Source of the DNA: Actinomycetes bacterium
Lineage (GTDB): Bacteria > Actinomycetota > Acidimicrobiia > Acidimicrobiales > Acidimicrobiaceae
Assembly (NCBI GenBank): GCA_021799875.1
Contig: JAJYZP010000015.1
Span: forward strand, 1 to 37,751
Reading direction: 5' to 3'
Length of the DNA: 37,751 bases
Part shown: positions 7,817 through 16,396 of the stretch, one piece after another
Numbering within the stretch: position 1 is the stretch's first letter
Layout: every line of letters starts with the position of its first letter
Notes under the pieces: model-generated
The model's database searches: none
What the model was told of the DNA's origin: nothing
What the model saw: the letters and a program-made list of their open reading frames with translations, nothing else
Program-made: the position numbers and the translations under genes

Positions 7817-8524
7817 ATGACGATACAGATCTACGCTCATCGCGGGGCCTGGGGTGACGGAGCGCGGCAGAACTCGCCGGAATCGTTTGACCGAGCGGTC
7901 GAAGTAGGAGCCGATGGAATTGAGTGCGACGTTCGACTGACTCGTGATCTCATTCCTATTTTGTCCCACGATCCAGTGATCGGCGAGCTTGTCATCGCCG
8001 ATCACTCTTACGTTGAACTCTGTGAGCGACTAGCTGGCGGCGCGGTGACTCCAGTGCCACTCTTCCCCGCTCTCGCGCACGCTCAGGGTCTACGTTGCAA
8101 TGTCGAGATCAAACCCGACAGTGCAGGGCGTGGTGATGTGGTGACCCGTACCGTTTTGGACCATCTCCTCGACTTTTGGGGGGTCAGCGAGACCTTGGAT
8201 CGTTGTGAGATCTCGTCCTTCGACCCTTCGATCGTGCGGTCAGTTCGGACCCTGAGGCCCGAGCTAGCGAGCTATCTGTTAGTGGATCGGTTCGACCTGA
8301 CAAAGAGCGCAATTCGCACTGCTGTCGATCTCGGTCTGACTGGAATCAATCTTGAATACCATCGTGCGACACCTTCTGTGGTACATCGCGTCGCTGAAGC
8401 CGGGCTCCGGCTTGGGCTCTGGACGATCGATAGTGCCTCAGTGGCAAAAAGGCTAAGTTACTCGTCGGTAGCTCATATGATTACCAATAGGGTCTCATCG
8501 CTGATATCGGTCGTGCGTCCGTGA
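7817..8524 (+). CDS. Glycerophosphodiester phosphodiesterase
   Basis: A 235-residue GDPD-family enzyme that hydrolyses glycerophosphodiesters to glycerol 3-phosphate and an alcohol. The motifs are complete: AHRGAWGDGARQNSPESF (about 7-24), GADGIECDVRLTRD (about 31-44, with the metal-binding Glu-X-Asp), SHDPVIGEL (general acid His near 51) and the mid-domain NVEIKPD Glu and Lys. There is no signal peptide, so it is cytosolic. It starts one base after the kinase stop, which implies translational coupling. The length fits the short bacterial GDPD class. Confidence 0.9.
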   Translation: MTIQIYAHRGAWGDGARQNSPESFDRAVEVGADGIECDVRLTRDLIPILSHDPVIGELVIADHSYVELCERLAGGAVTPVPLFPALAHAQGLRCNVEIKPDSAGRGDVVTRTVLDHLLDFWGVSETLDRCEISSFDPSIVRSVRTLRPELASYLLVDRFDLTKSAIRTAVDLGLTGINLEYHRATPSVVHRVAEAGLRLGLWTIDSASVAKRLSYSSVAHMITNRVSSLISVVRP

Positions 8525-8577
8525 GGTTGTGACCAATACAACGTGGACATGTTGTGCCGACGTGAAGGAGTGGACAA

Positions 8578-9342
8578 ATGAATATTGCCGTCTGTGTCAA
8601 ACAGATTCCTGATCCGGCTGCTCCGGGCTCAATCGATCCCGAGTCGAAGACGCTTCGCCGAGATGGCAAGCTCATAATGGATGACTCTGACTCCTTCGGA
8701 GTGGAGATGGCCTTGCAGCTCGTTGATAAAGCTGGGGGAGGCGAAGTTACGCTTGTCTCCATGGCCCCCAACGGTGAGACATCGGGTCTTCGGACCGCCT
8801 TGGCGATGGGGGCAACTCGAGCCGTTTTGGTAAGTGATCCAAAGCTCCATGGGGCCGATGCGTTGACGACTGCAAAGGTCTTAGCGAAGGCCATCCAGCG
8901 CTATCCCTTTGACATGGTCTTGGCAGGAACTGAGTCCAGCGATGGCTACACAGGAACCCTACCGGTCCAGATCGCTGAGCTCCTTGGGCTCCCTTCGGTC
9001 AGTTTTGCCAAGAAGGTAAGTATCGACGGCGCAGTGGTATCAGTCGAGCGACAGACTGAGGCCGGATACGATGACGTAACGTGTCCTTTGCCGGCAGTCG
9101 TATCTGTGACTGCAGGTGTAGTCGAACCGCGTTACCCGTCGTTTAAAGGAATCATGGCGGCGAAGTCAAAGCCGATTGAGACGCTCTCGGTCGCAGATCT
9201 CGAGCTTGACTCGATAGCGGTGGCCGAAGAGGTTCAGGCTGTACACGACGCACAGGCCCGTCAAGGCGGGGAGATCTTCGAGGATGACGGATCAGGTTTC
9301 GAGAAGGTTGTGGCCTTCCTTGAGCAGCTGAAGCTCGTTTGA
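8578..9342 (+). CDS. etfB: Electron transfer flavoprotein beta subunit
   Basis: A 254-residue EtfB (FixA family). It binds AMP and pairs with EtfA to carry electrons from acyl-CoA and other dehydrogenases to ETF:quinone oxidoreductase. The sequence starts NIAVCVKQIPDP, contains MDDSDSFGVEMALQL (about 36-50) and ALAMGATRAVLVSD, and has the AMP-loop-like stretch LAGTESSDGYTGTLP (about 118-132). The ATG is preceded by GAAGGAG, a good ribosome binding site. It is followed by etfA 49 nt downstream, the usual order. No ETF-QO or acyl-CoA dehydrogenase gene is in the window, so the donor is not shown by context. Confidence 0.95.
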   Translation: MNIAVCVKQIPDPAAPGSIDPESKTLRRDGKLIMDDSDSFGVEMALQLVDKAGGGEVTLVSMAPNGETSGLRTALAMGATRAVLVSDPKLHGADALTTAKVLAKAIQRYPFDMVLAGTESSDGYTGTLPVQIAELLGLPSVSFAKKVSIDGAVVSVERQTEAGYDDVTCPLPAVVSVTAGVVEPRYPSFKGIMAAKSKPIETLSVADLELDSIAVAEEVQAVHDAQARQGGEIFEDDGSGFEKVVAFLEQLKLV

Positions 9343-9391
9343 GGACTGCCGGTGTTGGAAGACCAAAAAAAGAGAGACGCGGAGGCTTGAG

Positions 9392-10363
9392 ATGGGCGTG
9401 AGAACGGTCTGGGTTTTGGCAGAAGTCACCGATGGTGTGGTCTCTTTGACCACAGCGGAGCTGATCTCCCAAGCGAGTACGTTAGGTGATCGAGTAGAGT
9501 GCTTTAGTTTCAACGTCGATCCCTCGGCGATCGCTTCGACCCTTGGGTCATACGGTGCACACAAGATTTGGTCCGTTGGTGAGCTCGGTGGGCGTTTGGC
9601 TGGGCCCGTCGTGGCACATGCAATGGCGAGCGTTGCCGTGAACGAAGGGCGACCTGGAGCGGTCTTGGTTGGACAGACCTACGATGGTCGTGATATCTTG
9701 GCCCGACTCTCTGTGAAGTGGGACCTGCCGGTCTTGACTAACGTCGTCAACGTGACCGGCGAGCTCCCTGACCTCGTCTCAGAGCATGCGATCTTCGGTG
9801 GAGAGAAGATCGTGCAGGCACACTTCACTCACTCGTCAACGGGACTTTTCGCGATCCGTGCTAAGAGTTTTGAGATTCGAGATCATCAAGCAGTTGAACC
9901 CGAGATAGTCAACGTACCTATGAGTGAGGAGGTCGTCGCAGATCAGGCGAAGATTACTCGTTCTCATGTTGAAGAGCGCGTTGGGCCTAAGCTCGATGAG
10001 GCTGCCGTGGTGGTATCTGGTGGCCGTGGGCTCGGTCAGGCTGAGAACTATCAGATGATCGAGGAGCTAGCAAAACTTCTCCACGGTGCACCAGGTGCTT
10101 CCCGTGCGATCGTCGATGCGGGTTGGGTTCCGTATGCGTATCAAGTTGGCCAAACGGGTAAGACGGTCAAGCCCTCGCTCTACCTTGCGGTTGGTATCTC
10201 AGGGGCGACTCAGCACATGGTTGGAATGAAGGCTGCGAAGAACATTATCGCTATCAATAAGGACAAAGAGGCCCCGATCTTTCAGATCGCTGATCTTGGA
10301 ATTGTGGGCGATGCTCATAAGGTCGTTCCGCAACTTATTGACGCTTTGCGAGCCCGGGGGTAG
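9392..10363 (+). CDS. etfA: Electron transfer flavoprotein alpha subunit
   Basis: A 323-residue EtfA (FixB family), the FAD-binding partner of EtfB. The C-terminal FAD domain (about 205-320) has the expected motifs: VSGGRGLGQAENYQMIEEL, then SRAIVDAGWVPYAYQVGQTGK, the ETF signature LYLAVGISGATQHMVGMK, and AINKDKEAPIFQIADLGIVGD. It lies 49 nt after etfB on the same strand, with GGAGG before the ATG. The full length and all FAD contacts appear intact. It converges on the minus-strand gene ending at 10439; I see no T-rich hairpin in the 75-nt gap. Confidence 0.96.
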   Translation: MGVRTVWVLAEVTDGVVSLTTAELISQASTLGDRVECFSFNVDPSAIASTLGSYGAHKIWSVGELGGRLAGPVVAHAMASVAVNEGRPGAVLVGQTYDGRDILARLSVKWDLPVLTNVVNVTGELPDLVSEHAIFGGEKIVQAHFTHSSTGLFAIRAKSFEIRDHQAVEPEIVNVPMSEEVVADQAKITRSHVEERVGPKLDEAAVVVSGGRGLGQAENYQMIEELAKLLHGAPGASRAIVDAGWVPYAYQVGQTGKTVKPSLYLAVGISGATQHMVGMKAAKNIIAINKDKEAPIFQIADLGIVGDAHKVVPQLIDALRARG

Positions 10364-10438
10364 CTCTTGAGATCTCGGGGTCGAGGGTGGGCGACCTTCG
10401 TTCGAGGGTTACTGAGATAGCGAAAGCACTCGATCGAT

Positions 10439-11170
10439 CTAGATGATGGGCCAAGGATAGCTTCGGTACTCTTCGTCAATGAACGGTACGACTCGAGTGT
10501 CGATGAGGTACGTGGCCCGGTCGATCATGGACTCGACTTCAGCCGGGTCGAGTAGCTCAACCAGTTGTTCTGGCGGTTCTTTTACTAGGCTTCGCAGAGA
10601 CTCGAGCGTCGTTTTGGATATGGCGTTGTCTCCGAACTCCCAAATCACGGTTCGGAGCTTCGGGTCGCTATGGAAGCAGAGTCCGTTGTCGATCGCCCAG
10701 ATCGAGCGGGTCGCATCGATGAGGACGTGTCCCGCTTTTCGATCGGAGTTGTTCGCAACGATATCAAAGACACAGAGCTCTATCAGCTGGGGGTAGAGGT
10801 CGGATTCGTCTAAGAGGTCGAAGTAGTGCCGAGAGAAGTCGGCATCGACGAAGAGCTGCAGCGATCCAACGCCAAACTCGAGATCGTGTCGTACGATCGT
10901 TGGGGGAACGAGGTGGTTTCCGAGCGCGATACTGAGCAGGTACGCAGCTGCTTCGCGTCGATAGAGTCCATCAGGAAAGTCCCATAAGGGTCTTTCACCC
11001 CGGTACGGCTTATAGATTGCGAGACAGTTGTCATCGCCATTGCTTAATCGAACTAGGAAGGTTCCGTTGGACGAGTTTGGCATGCGCCCAAGAACTTCGG
11101 AGCTTCCCGTCTCCAGGAGGGAGATTCGCGCTAGAGCGTCGGTGCGTGATGACCGTTGGTTCTCGGGCAA
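10439..11170 (-). CDS. SCO1664-family conserved protein
   Basis: About 243 residues of the actinobacterial SCO1664 family (TIGR03843-like), distantly reminiscent of PI3/PI4-kinase-type folds. The family core is clear: GTFLVRLSNGDDNCLAIYKP, RGERPLWDFPDGLYRREAAAYL, DIVANNSDRKAGHVL (kinase-like catalytic Asn/Asp) and WAIDNGLCFH. The start is uncertain. TTG 11170 has AGGA 5 nt upstream and gives the family N-terminus. TTG 11212 would be longer, and ATG near 11083 would cut into the conserved part. It overlaps the 3' end of the DUF3090 gene by about 40 nt. It is always found with DUF3090 and an MSMEG_4193-like phosphatase as far as I know. The biochemical role is unknown. Confidence 0.85.
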   Translation of the reverse strand: MPENQRSSRTDALARISLLETGSSEVLGRMPNSSNGTFLVRLSNGDDNCLAIYKPYRGERPLWDFPDGLYRREAAAYLLSIALGNHLVPPTIVRHDLEFGVGSLQLFVDADFSRHYFDLLDESDLYPQLIELCVFDIVANNSDRKAGHVLIDATRSIWAIDNGLCFHSDPKLRTVIWEFGDNAISKTTLESLRSLVKEPPEQLVELLDPAEVESMIDRATYLIDTRVVPFIDEEYRSYPWPII

Positions 11171-11628
11171 AGGTGTCCTGAAGGGTCGAGGGGGTAACCG
11201 CAGAGAGGGCAAGGTGGGCGCCCGCTTTGGACAAGTTGGGTGCCAGCAATCGCAACCGCTGCCGCCTGTTCTCGTGAGAGTCCTAGAAGGGCACGAGAGG
11301 GTAGTGCGTCTTCTTCGACTGCCTCTTCAATTGCAAGGTCGATACGATCGCGCACTTCGTCATACGCTATCGAGATAGGTCCCGCGACCCAGTCCATGGG
11401 ACCAGTCAACGTGAGTTCGGGAAGCTCGGGAAGCTCTCCTGGTCGAGGGAGATCGACAAGGAGCTGAGAGAGGTATTGAACAAGCGTCGCGACCTGTATC
11501 TTCTCTAACTTGATCGTAACCCTTTCGTGGCCGCTGGTTGCTTGGACCAAGAAGACGCGCTGGCCTGGTTCGCCGACCGTTGCAATGGTCACGGAGTGGA
11601 CATCTTGAAAGTCGTGATTGCTCGGCAA
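11131..11628 (-). CDS. DUF3090 family protein
   Basis: A 165-residue protein of the DUF3090 / TIGR03847 family. Features include an N-terminal HSVTIATVGEPGQRVFLVQA, a central WVAGPISIAYDEVRDRI, and a C-terminal CPLCGYPLDPSGHLCPR segment with four positions typical of a zinc ribbon (CxxC ... C). The last cysteines probably bind one metal ion. It sits between the phosphatase (its stop is 1 nt before this ATG) and the SCO1664-family gene (overlapping), so the three are one transcription unit. The function is unknown. Metal binding is inferred from the cysteine spacing. Confidence 0.9.
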   Translation of the reverse strand: MPSNHDFQDVHSVTIATVGEPGQRVFLVQATSGHERVTIKLEKIQVATLVQYLSQLLVDLPRPGELPELPELTLTGPMDWVAGPISIAYDEVRDRIDLAIEEAVEEDALPSRALLGLSREQAAAVAIAGTQLVQSGRPPCPLCGYPLDPSGHLCPRTNGHHAPTL

Positions 11629-11629
11629 C

Positions 11630-12337
11630 TCAAAAGACCTTTCCTGGAAGAGTGGCAGAAGTATTGACGCTAAGGATGCTTGGAGATCCGTCGACGATCC
11701 CGATAATACTCGGCGTTGCCGTCGAGATGATGATGCGCTGAAACAGGTCTAGGTGCAGCCCTAGCACATCGGCGACGAGCGCTTTGATCGGGTCTGCATG
11801 GGAGTAAGCGACGACGACCGATCCGGGGTGCCTTTCGCTGACCATGGCGAGAAAGCCAGTCATGCGGGCCGACATCTCTGCAAAGGATTCACCGCTTGGA
11901 AAGCGAAAGCGAGACGGTTGCGACTGCACCATGCGCCATTCGGGGAGCTGTGCGAGCTCTTTCAGTTCTCGACCCGTCCAGTCACCGAACTCGCACTCCA
12001 CGAGAGCTTCGTTAACCTCAACTGCGACCTTGGAGAGGACGCTGTAGGGCTCGGCCGTCTCGAGAGCGCGTTCCATGGGTGAGGAGTAGATTGCCGCTGG
12101 GGTTGGATAGGCGCTCAGAAGTCGCTGTGCGGTCGCTGCCGCTTCGATCTGGCCCTCAGGGGAGAGATGCAGGCCAGGAGTCCTCCCGGGCAGCACCGAT
12201 CCGGTTGTAGGGGTGCGACCGTGGCGAACGAGGACAAGAAGGGTCTGTGGCGGTGGTGTCTGAGTTGGCGTATCCGACTGCTCCTCCCCGCTCTTGTCTG
12301 AAGGCGTGGAGGTACCGGGAGAAGTTGCGTTGGACAT
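11630..12337 (-). CDS. Histidine phosphatase (MSMEG_4193 / phosphoglycerate-mutase-like family)
   Basis: A 235-residue histidine phosphatase-superfamily protein. The catalytic motif LVRHGRTP is at about residues 35-42, followed by LSPEGQIEA, IYSSPMERALETAEP and the second catalytic His in VVAYSHADPIKALVADVLG (about 180). The arrangement matches TIGR03848, annotated as a probable phosphomutase or phosphatase; phosphatase activity is likelier on general family grounds. The first ~30 residues are Ser/Thr/Pro/Gln-rich and probably disordered; there is no later canonical start before the motif. It is the first gene of the trio with DUF3090 and the SCO1664-family protein. The substrate is unknown. 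Confidence 0.88.
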   Translation of the reverse strand: MSNATSPGTSTPSDKSGEEQSDTPTQTPPPQTLLVLVRHGRTPTTGSVLPGRTPGLHLSPEGQIEAAATAQRLLSAYPTPAAIYSSPMERALETAEPYSVLSKVAVEVNEALVECEFGDWTGRELKELAQLPEWRMVQSQPSRFRFPSGESFAEMSARMTGFLAMVSERHPGSVVVAYSHADPIKALVADVLGLHLDLFQRIIISTATPSIIGIVDGSPSILSVNTSATLPGKVF

Positions 12338-12588
12338 CGACCATCTAGGGTAGTGGAGTTCTTGAGAACTCTGTCACTCGCTCCGGCTGCGTGGAGCGAG
12401 CTCTCACTCTGTAACGTATTTGGAGGGAGCATGGAACCGCACGTACGTCGGCACACTCGCTCGAGGACGTGTGTCTGCAAACTCCGTAAGGTCACCCCGT
12501 CTTGTTGAAGGACGACCGTTGGTGGAGAGCGTCGGTTCTTCACCAGCGGTGGCTCAGGTCGCAGAGGTTAGCTTTGTGACCTCTCGCA

Positions 12589-13755
12589 CTAGCTCATTCG
12601 TTCAATGATCATTGCCATTCCTTGACCACCGCCGACGCACATCGTCTCCAAGCCGTAAGTCTTGTCGAGCGTCTGGAGGTCGTTAATGAGGGTCGTCATA
12701 ATGCGTGCACCGGTCATTCCAAAAGGATGTCCGAGTGCGATGGCACCTCCGTGTGGGTTGAGCTGCTCTTCAATCGAGATCCCAACCTCAGAGCAGACTG
12801 GAAGGACTTGCGCTGCGAAGGCTTCATTCAGTTCGACGACGTCGATATCGCCGATGGTCATCTTCGCCCGCTGAAGAACCTCCCTGCAGGCTTGGATTGG
12901 GCCGACCCCCATAATCTCGGGTGCCAGAGCGGTAACCGAGCTGGCCACGATCCGGGCTAAGGGCGTTACACCGAGCTCTCGAGCGCGAGCTGCCGACATG
13001 ACGACAACCGCAGCTGCGCCGTCGTTGAGGGGGCACGAGTTGCCAGCTGTCACTTTACCATCGGGAAGGAATGCGGGCTTGAGTTCAGAGAGTCTCTCGA
13101 TGGTCGTGTTCGGACGTGGTCCGTCGTCGATGGAGACGACGGTGCCGTCTGGCCTTCGGATCGGAGTGATCTCTCGTTCGAAAAAACCGTTGGCTTGGGC
13201 GGAGACTGCGAGATCTTGAGAACGTTTGGCGAACTCATCCATTGACTCGCGTGAGACATCAAACTGCTTGGCGACATTCTCTGCGGTCAGCCCCATGGCA
13301 ATGTACATGTCATTGATGTAGTCTTCTCGTTCACGATCGGTGAATCTTGGATTGAGGTCCTCTGCTGAGATACCTCTGCTCGAGGTTCGGCTGACGCTCT
13401 CGACGCCTCCCGCTACGAAGATCTCGCCTTCGCCGGCCATAATTGCATGGAAGGCCATGCGGATGCTCTGTAGTGATGAGGCACAGAAACGGTTGACCGT
13501 CGTACCGGGGACTGAATCGGGAAGTCCTGCGAGGGCTGCGGCGTTGCGACCGAGATTCATGGATTGTTCTCCGTGATGCATACCTGCACCCCAGATCACG
13601 TCAACGATCTCGTCGTGAGGGACCTGTGGAACCTTGTCGAGAACTGCGCGAATGATCGTTCCGCTGAGGTCGTCCGGGCGGACGTCAATGAGAGAACCTT
13701 TGAAGGCTCGGCCAATGGGTGAGCGTCCTGTTGCGACAATGACTGCTTCTGTCAT
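12589..13755 (-). CDS. Acetyl-CoA acetyltransferase (thiolase)
   Basis: A 388-residue thiolase. The catalytic nucleophile is Cys91 in VNRFCASSLQS. The C-terminal motifs are intact: NEAFAAQ, NPHGGAIALGHPFG with the catalytic His at 343, and the second Cys373 in MCVGGGQGMAM. The length is standard. It either degrades 3-ketoacyl-CoA or condenses acetyl-CoA; FadA-type degradation is plausible with etfAB nearby, but no other beta-oxidation gene is present. The upstream gene on the same strand is the Bcp peroxiredoxin, 122 nt away, so it may have its own promoter. The 250-nt gap downstream to the phosphatase shows no recognisable terminator. Confidence 0.93.
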   Translation of the reverse strand: MTEAVIVATGRSPIGRAFKGSLIDVRPDDLSGTIIRAVLDKVPQVPHDEIVDVIWGAGMHHGEQSMNLGRNAAALAGLPDSVPGTTVNRFCASSLQSIRMAFHAIMAGEGEIFVAGGVESVSRTSSRGISAEDLNPRFTDREREDYINDMYIAMGLTAENVAKQFDVSRESMDEFAKRSQDLAVSAQANGFFEREITPIRRPDGTVVSIDDGPRPNTTIERLSELKPAFLPDGKVTAGNSCPLNDGAAAVVVMSAARARELGVTPLARIVASSVTALAPEIMGVGPIQACREVLQRAKMTIGDIDVVELNEAFAAQVLPVCSEVGISIEEQLNPHGGAIALGHPFGMTGARIMTTLINDLQTLDKTYGLETMCVGGGQGMAMIIERMS

Positions 13756-13877
13756 TCGGGTACCTCGAGACTTACAGAGACTACGTAGACATGCGTGATG
13801 TTAGCACTCTTTTTCAACTCGTTGGAAACGCGACTCCTTCACCGCCATCTTGGGGTCTCGTTGTAATCCAATGGAGC

Positions 13878-14342
13878 TCAATCGAGTTTGACAAGCCGAG
13901 CGATGCGCTTGCAGTGTCCAGTTGCCTTGACGTTGTAGAGTGCTTGTTCGATCGTACCCTCTGGCGAGATCACAAAGGTGGATCGGAGTAGCCCTGTAAT
14001 CTCCTTGCCGTAGAGCTTCTTCGTACCGTAGGCTCCGTAAGCTTTCACGGTTTTGAGGTCCGGATCGCTCAGCATCGTAAAGTCGAGTCCGTACTTTGAT
14101 CGAAAGACACGCAGGACCTCTGGGGGGTCAGGGGAGAGACCCATCACGACGATGTCATGTGCGTTAAAGCGTGGGAGTTCGTGTTGAAAGTCCGTTGCTT
14201 CAAGCGTGCAGCCAGGTGTGTCTGCTTTCGGGAAAATGTACAAGACGATGGGGTGACCCCGGAAGTCTTGTAACGAGGTCGCAGTGGAGTCGTGATTGAG
14301 TACCGTGAAGTCAGGAGCGGGATCTCCGATGGCGAGTCTCAT
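13878..14342 (-). CDS. bcp: Bcp-type peroxiredoxin
   Basis: A 154-residue thioredoxin-fold peroxiredoxin of the Bcp/PrxQ group, reducing peroxides in the cytosol. The peroxidatic Cys45 is in FPKADTPGCTLEATDF, and the Pro-X-X-X-Thr/Ser-X-X-Cys-like loop is complete. The usual PrxQ resolving cysteine five residues later is Thr50 here. The only other cysteine is Cys144 near the C-terminus. The enzyme is therefore either 1-Cys or resolved by Cys144 or a partner thiol such as mycothiol. The start ATG gives the normal family N-terminus (IGDPAPDFTV). Confidence 0.92.
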   Translation of the reverse strand: MRLAIGDPAPDFTVLNHDSTATSLQDFRGHPIVLYIFPKADTPGCTLEATDFQHELPRFNAHDIVVMGLSPDPPEVLRVFRSKYGLDFTMLSDPDLKTVKAYGAYGTKKLYGKEITGLLRSTFVISPEGTIEQALYNVKATGHCKRIARLVKLD

Positions 14343-14688
14343 GGCTCCACGCTAGCCCAACCTCTCACTTCGTAACGTCATCGGAGATTGTTGGTAATTC
14401 TCGGTTGGGGTGAGGTCAGCTAAGCTGCGAAGTCTTGATCTGCAGGACCTTTTCTCTGTGTCCTCGTGAGCCCGATGGCGAGTGGAGCGATGTGTTGCAA
14501 TGAGAGCAACGAGAAGAGTTCTGTGTCGGTAAATTTGTCCGCGCCCGAGTCTTTCGCAGCCCTTGGATCGATCGTTGTACTAACCGAGGTACGCACTTTG
14601 GAACAAGACGGTCTTCGATCGGTTAAATAACTCGTAGACGAGAGTCACGAAGTGAGTGAAGTGTGCTGACGCGAAGGGATGTTCGGTT
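14343..14688. other. Divergent intergenic region
   Basis: About 345 nt lie between the starts of bcp (minus) and the PIG-L gene (plus). No gene is seen. It holds TAACCGA (14581-14587) and its complement TCGGTTA (14619-14625), and a 5-bp hairpin CTCGT-AG-ACGAG (14631-14642). The segment TTGGAA (14598-14603) then TTAAAT (14623-14628) could be a promoter, but the 19-nt spacing is long. Nothing firm. Confidence 0.35.
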
Positions 14689-15411
14689 GTGGAGTATTCG
14701 ACCCTCGAGGTAGTCGACAAGGTCCTGGTTGTAACGGCCCACCCAGATGACGTCGATTTTGGAGTCGCTGGGAGTATTGCGAAGTGGGTCCAGCAGGGTT
14801 CGGAGGTGTCGTACCTTGTTGTGACCGATGGTGATGCCGGAGGGTTTGACCAGTCCGTGGATCGATCGAAGATCCCTGCAATTCGTCGAGAAGAGCAGCG
14901 CAGAGCGGCCGAGATCGTCGGTGTTCACGATGTCCAGTTCCTCGGCCACCCCGACGGGTCGGTCGTCGCGTCTCTTGAGCTTCGAAAGGAGATATCTCGA
15001 GCCATACGCCGGACTCGTCCGGATCGAGTCGTCTGCCAATCACCAGAGCGTAGTTACCAGCGCCTGCCTGCTTCACACCCGGATCATCGTGCCACGGGAG
15101 ATGCTGCCCTGAATGCGGTCTATCCGGATGCTCGTAACCCTTTCGCGTTTCCAGAGCTACTAGCTGAGGGCCTCTCGGATTTTGTCGTACATGAGGTTCT
15201 GCTCATGGCTCACCCGGAGATCAACGCTTTTGAAGATGTCAGTGCCACAATCGATCTCAAGCTCAGTGCGATACTAGCGCACGAGAGCCAACTGCCCCAG
15301 CCCGAGGAGGTTGGACCGCGAGTGCGGGGTTGGCTTTCAGCAACGGCGGAGATGCTTGGGCTGCCCGAAGGGAGCTACGCCGAAGGCTTCTTTCGTCTCA
15401 CTCTCCCGTGA
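14689..15411 (+). CDS. PIG-L family deacetylase
   Basis: About 240 residues of the PIG-L/LmbE family, zinc-dependent N-acetyl (sugar) deacetylases that include MshB and Mca of mycothiol metabolism. The zinc motif VVTAHPDDVDFG lies at about residues 14-25. It is followed by VTDGDAGGFD, IRREEQRRAAEIVG, FLGHPDGSV and the second zinc site SHPDHRATGDAAL (about 137-149). It is shorter than MshB or Mca and resembles a distinct actinobacterial group, so the substrate is open. GTG 14689 is preferred because GAAGGGA (14673-14679) precedes it by 9 nt; an in-frame GTG at 14656 has no such site. Its 3' end overlaps the convergent exporter gene by 14 nt. Confidence 0.87.
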   Translation: MEYSTLEVVDKVLVVTAHPDDVDFGVAGSIAKWVQQGSEVSYLVVTDGDAGGFDQSVDRSKIPAIRREEQRRAAEIVGVHDVQFLGHPDGSVVASLELRKEISRAIRRTRPDRVVCQSPERSYQRLPASHPDHRATGDAALNAVYPDARNPFAFPELLAEGLSDFVVHEVLLMAHPEINAFEDVSATIDLKLSAILAHESQLPQPEEVGPRVRGWLSATAEMLGLPEGSYAEGFFRLTLP

Positions 15412-16396
15412 CCGGAGCAGCGACCTCATCAGTGGTTTCGAGAGAGAACTGGGTCTCGTAGAGGTTTCTGTAGAGTCCATTCATCTCAAGGAGCTCATCA
15501 TGGGTACCCTCCTCCCTGATCTCCCCGTGGTCTACCACCACGATCTTGTCTGCTCGAAGAATCGTTGAGAGTCGGTGGGCGATCACGATGGAGGTTCGGT
15601 GAAACAACACTCGATCGATGGCAGCTTGAATGAGGGCTTCGTTTGCTGAGTCAAGGGCGGAGGTGGCCTCGTCCAAGATGACGATCGATGGCTTTTTGAG
15701 GAAGACACGGGCGATCGAGAGGCGCTGCTTTTCTCCTCCCGAGAGTCGGTATCCGCGCTCTCCGACGATGGTGTCGTACTTGTCGGGGAGCGACTCAATC
15801 AAGGAGTGGATCTGTGCAGCCTGAGCAGCTTGCACGATCTCTGGGTAGGTCGCATTCTCTGAGGCGTACTGCAGATTGCGTAGGATCGTGTCGTGAAAGA
15901 GATGAGGATCTTGGCTCACCACCCCGATAGCAGCGTGGAGCTGCTCGAGACTCATCGCACGAAGGTCGACGCCATCGATGGTGATGAAACCCTCGCTTGG
16001 GTCGTAGAGGCGGTTAATGAGGTTAGTAATCGTTGTCTTCCCTGCTCCGGAAGGACCGACCAGGGCAACGAGCATCCCTGGTTCGATTCGAAGTGACAGG
16101 TTTCTCAGTGCTTCGGTGGACCGCTCTCGTGCGGACTCTGCTGCTTCACTGTCCTGAACAAGATTCGTCAACGGACGAGCCAGTGATTCGACGAGTATGC
16201 GGTCAGGGTATCGGAACGATACATCGTGAAAGACGATCTCTCCGCGGATCGTTCCTAACTCTGCAGGAGTGTGAGGGTCTTCGATCTCGATCGGTGCATC
16301 TAGCACCTCAAAGACTCGTTCGAACGATACGAGCGCTTGGAGTAAGTTGACTCTCGCCGAGGCGAGATCGGTGAGCGGGGTGTAGAGCCTCGAGAC
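15398..16396 (-). CDS. ABC exporter, ATPase part (3' part of a frameshifted gene)
   Basis: The nucleotide-binding half of an MsbA/MDR-like exporter. The Walker A is VGPSGAGKTT, then the Q-loop VVSQDPHLF, the signature RLSGGEKQRLS, the Walker B IVILDEATSALD and the H-loop VIAHRLSTI. All are intact. The frame upstream of ATG 16306 is also coding (SRLYTPLTDLASARVNLLQALVSFERVFEVL in short pieces) and joins the permease frame at about 16397. So this is not a separate gene starting at 16306. A segment of about 25 residues rich in Glu, Ala, Ser and Arg is inserted between the first strand and Walker A. The last codons overlap the convergent PIG-L gene. The substrate is unknown. Confidence 0.85.
   Translation of the reverse strand, partial: VSRLYTPLTDLASARVNLLQALVSFERVFEVLDAPIEIEDPHTPAELGTIRGEIVFHDVSFRYPDRILVESLARPLTNLVQDSEAAESARERSTEALRNLSLRIEPGMLVALVGPSGAGKTTITNLINRLYDPSEGFITIDGVDLRAMSLEQLHAAIGVVSQDPHLFHDTILRNLQYASENATYPEIVQAAQAAQIHSLIESLPDKYDTIVGERGYRLSGGEKQRLSIARVFLKKPSIVILDEATSALDSANEALIQAAIDRVLFHRTSIVIAHRLSTILRADKIVVVDHGEIREEGTHDELLEMNGLYRNLYETQFSLETTDEVAAPVTGE

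Noticed and set aside
15398-15411. Convergent overlap of PIG-L and exporter genes as a regulatory device
   Set aside because: A 14-nt tail overlap of convergent genes is common in compact genomes and shows no special structure.
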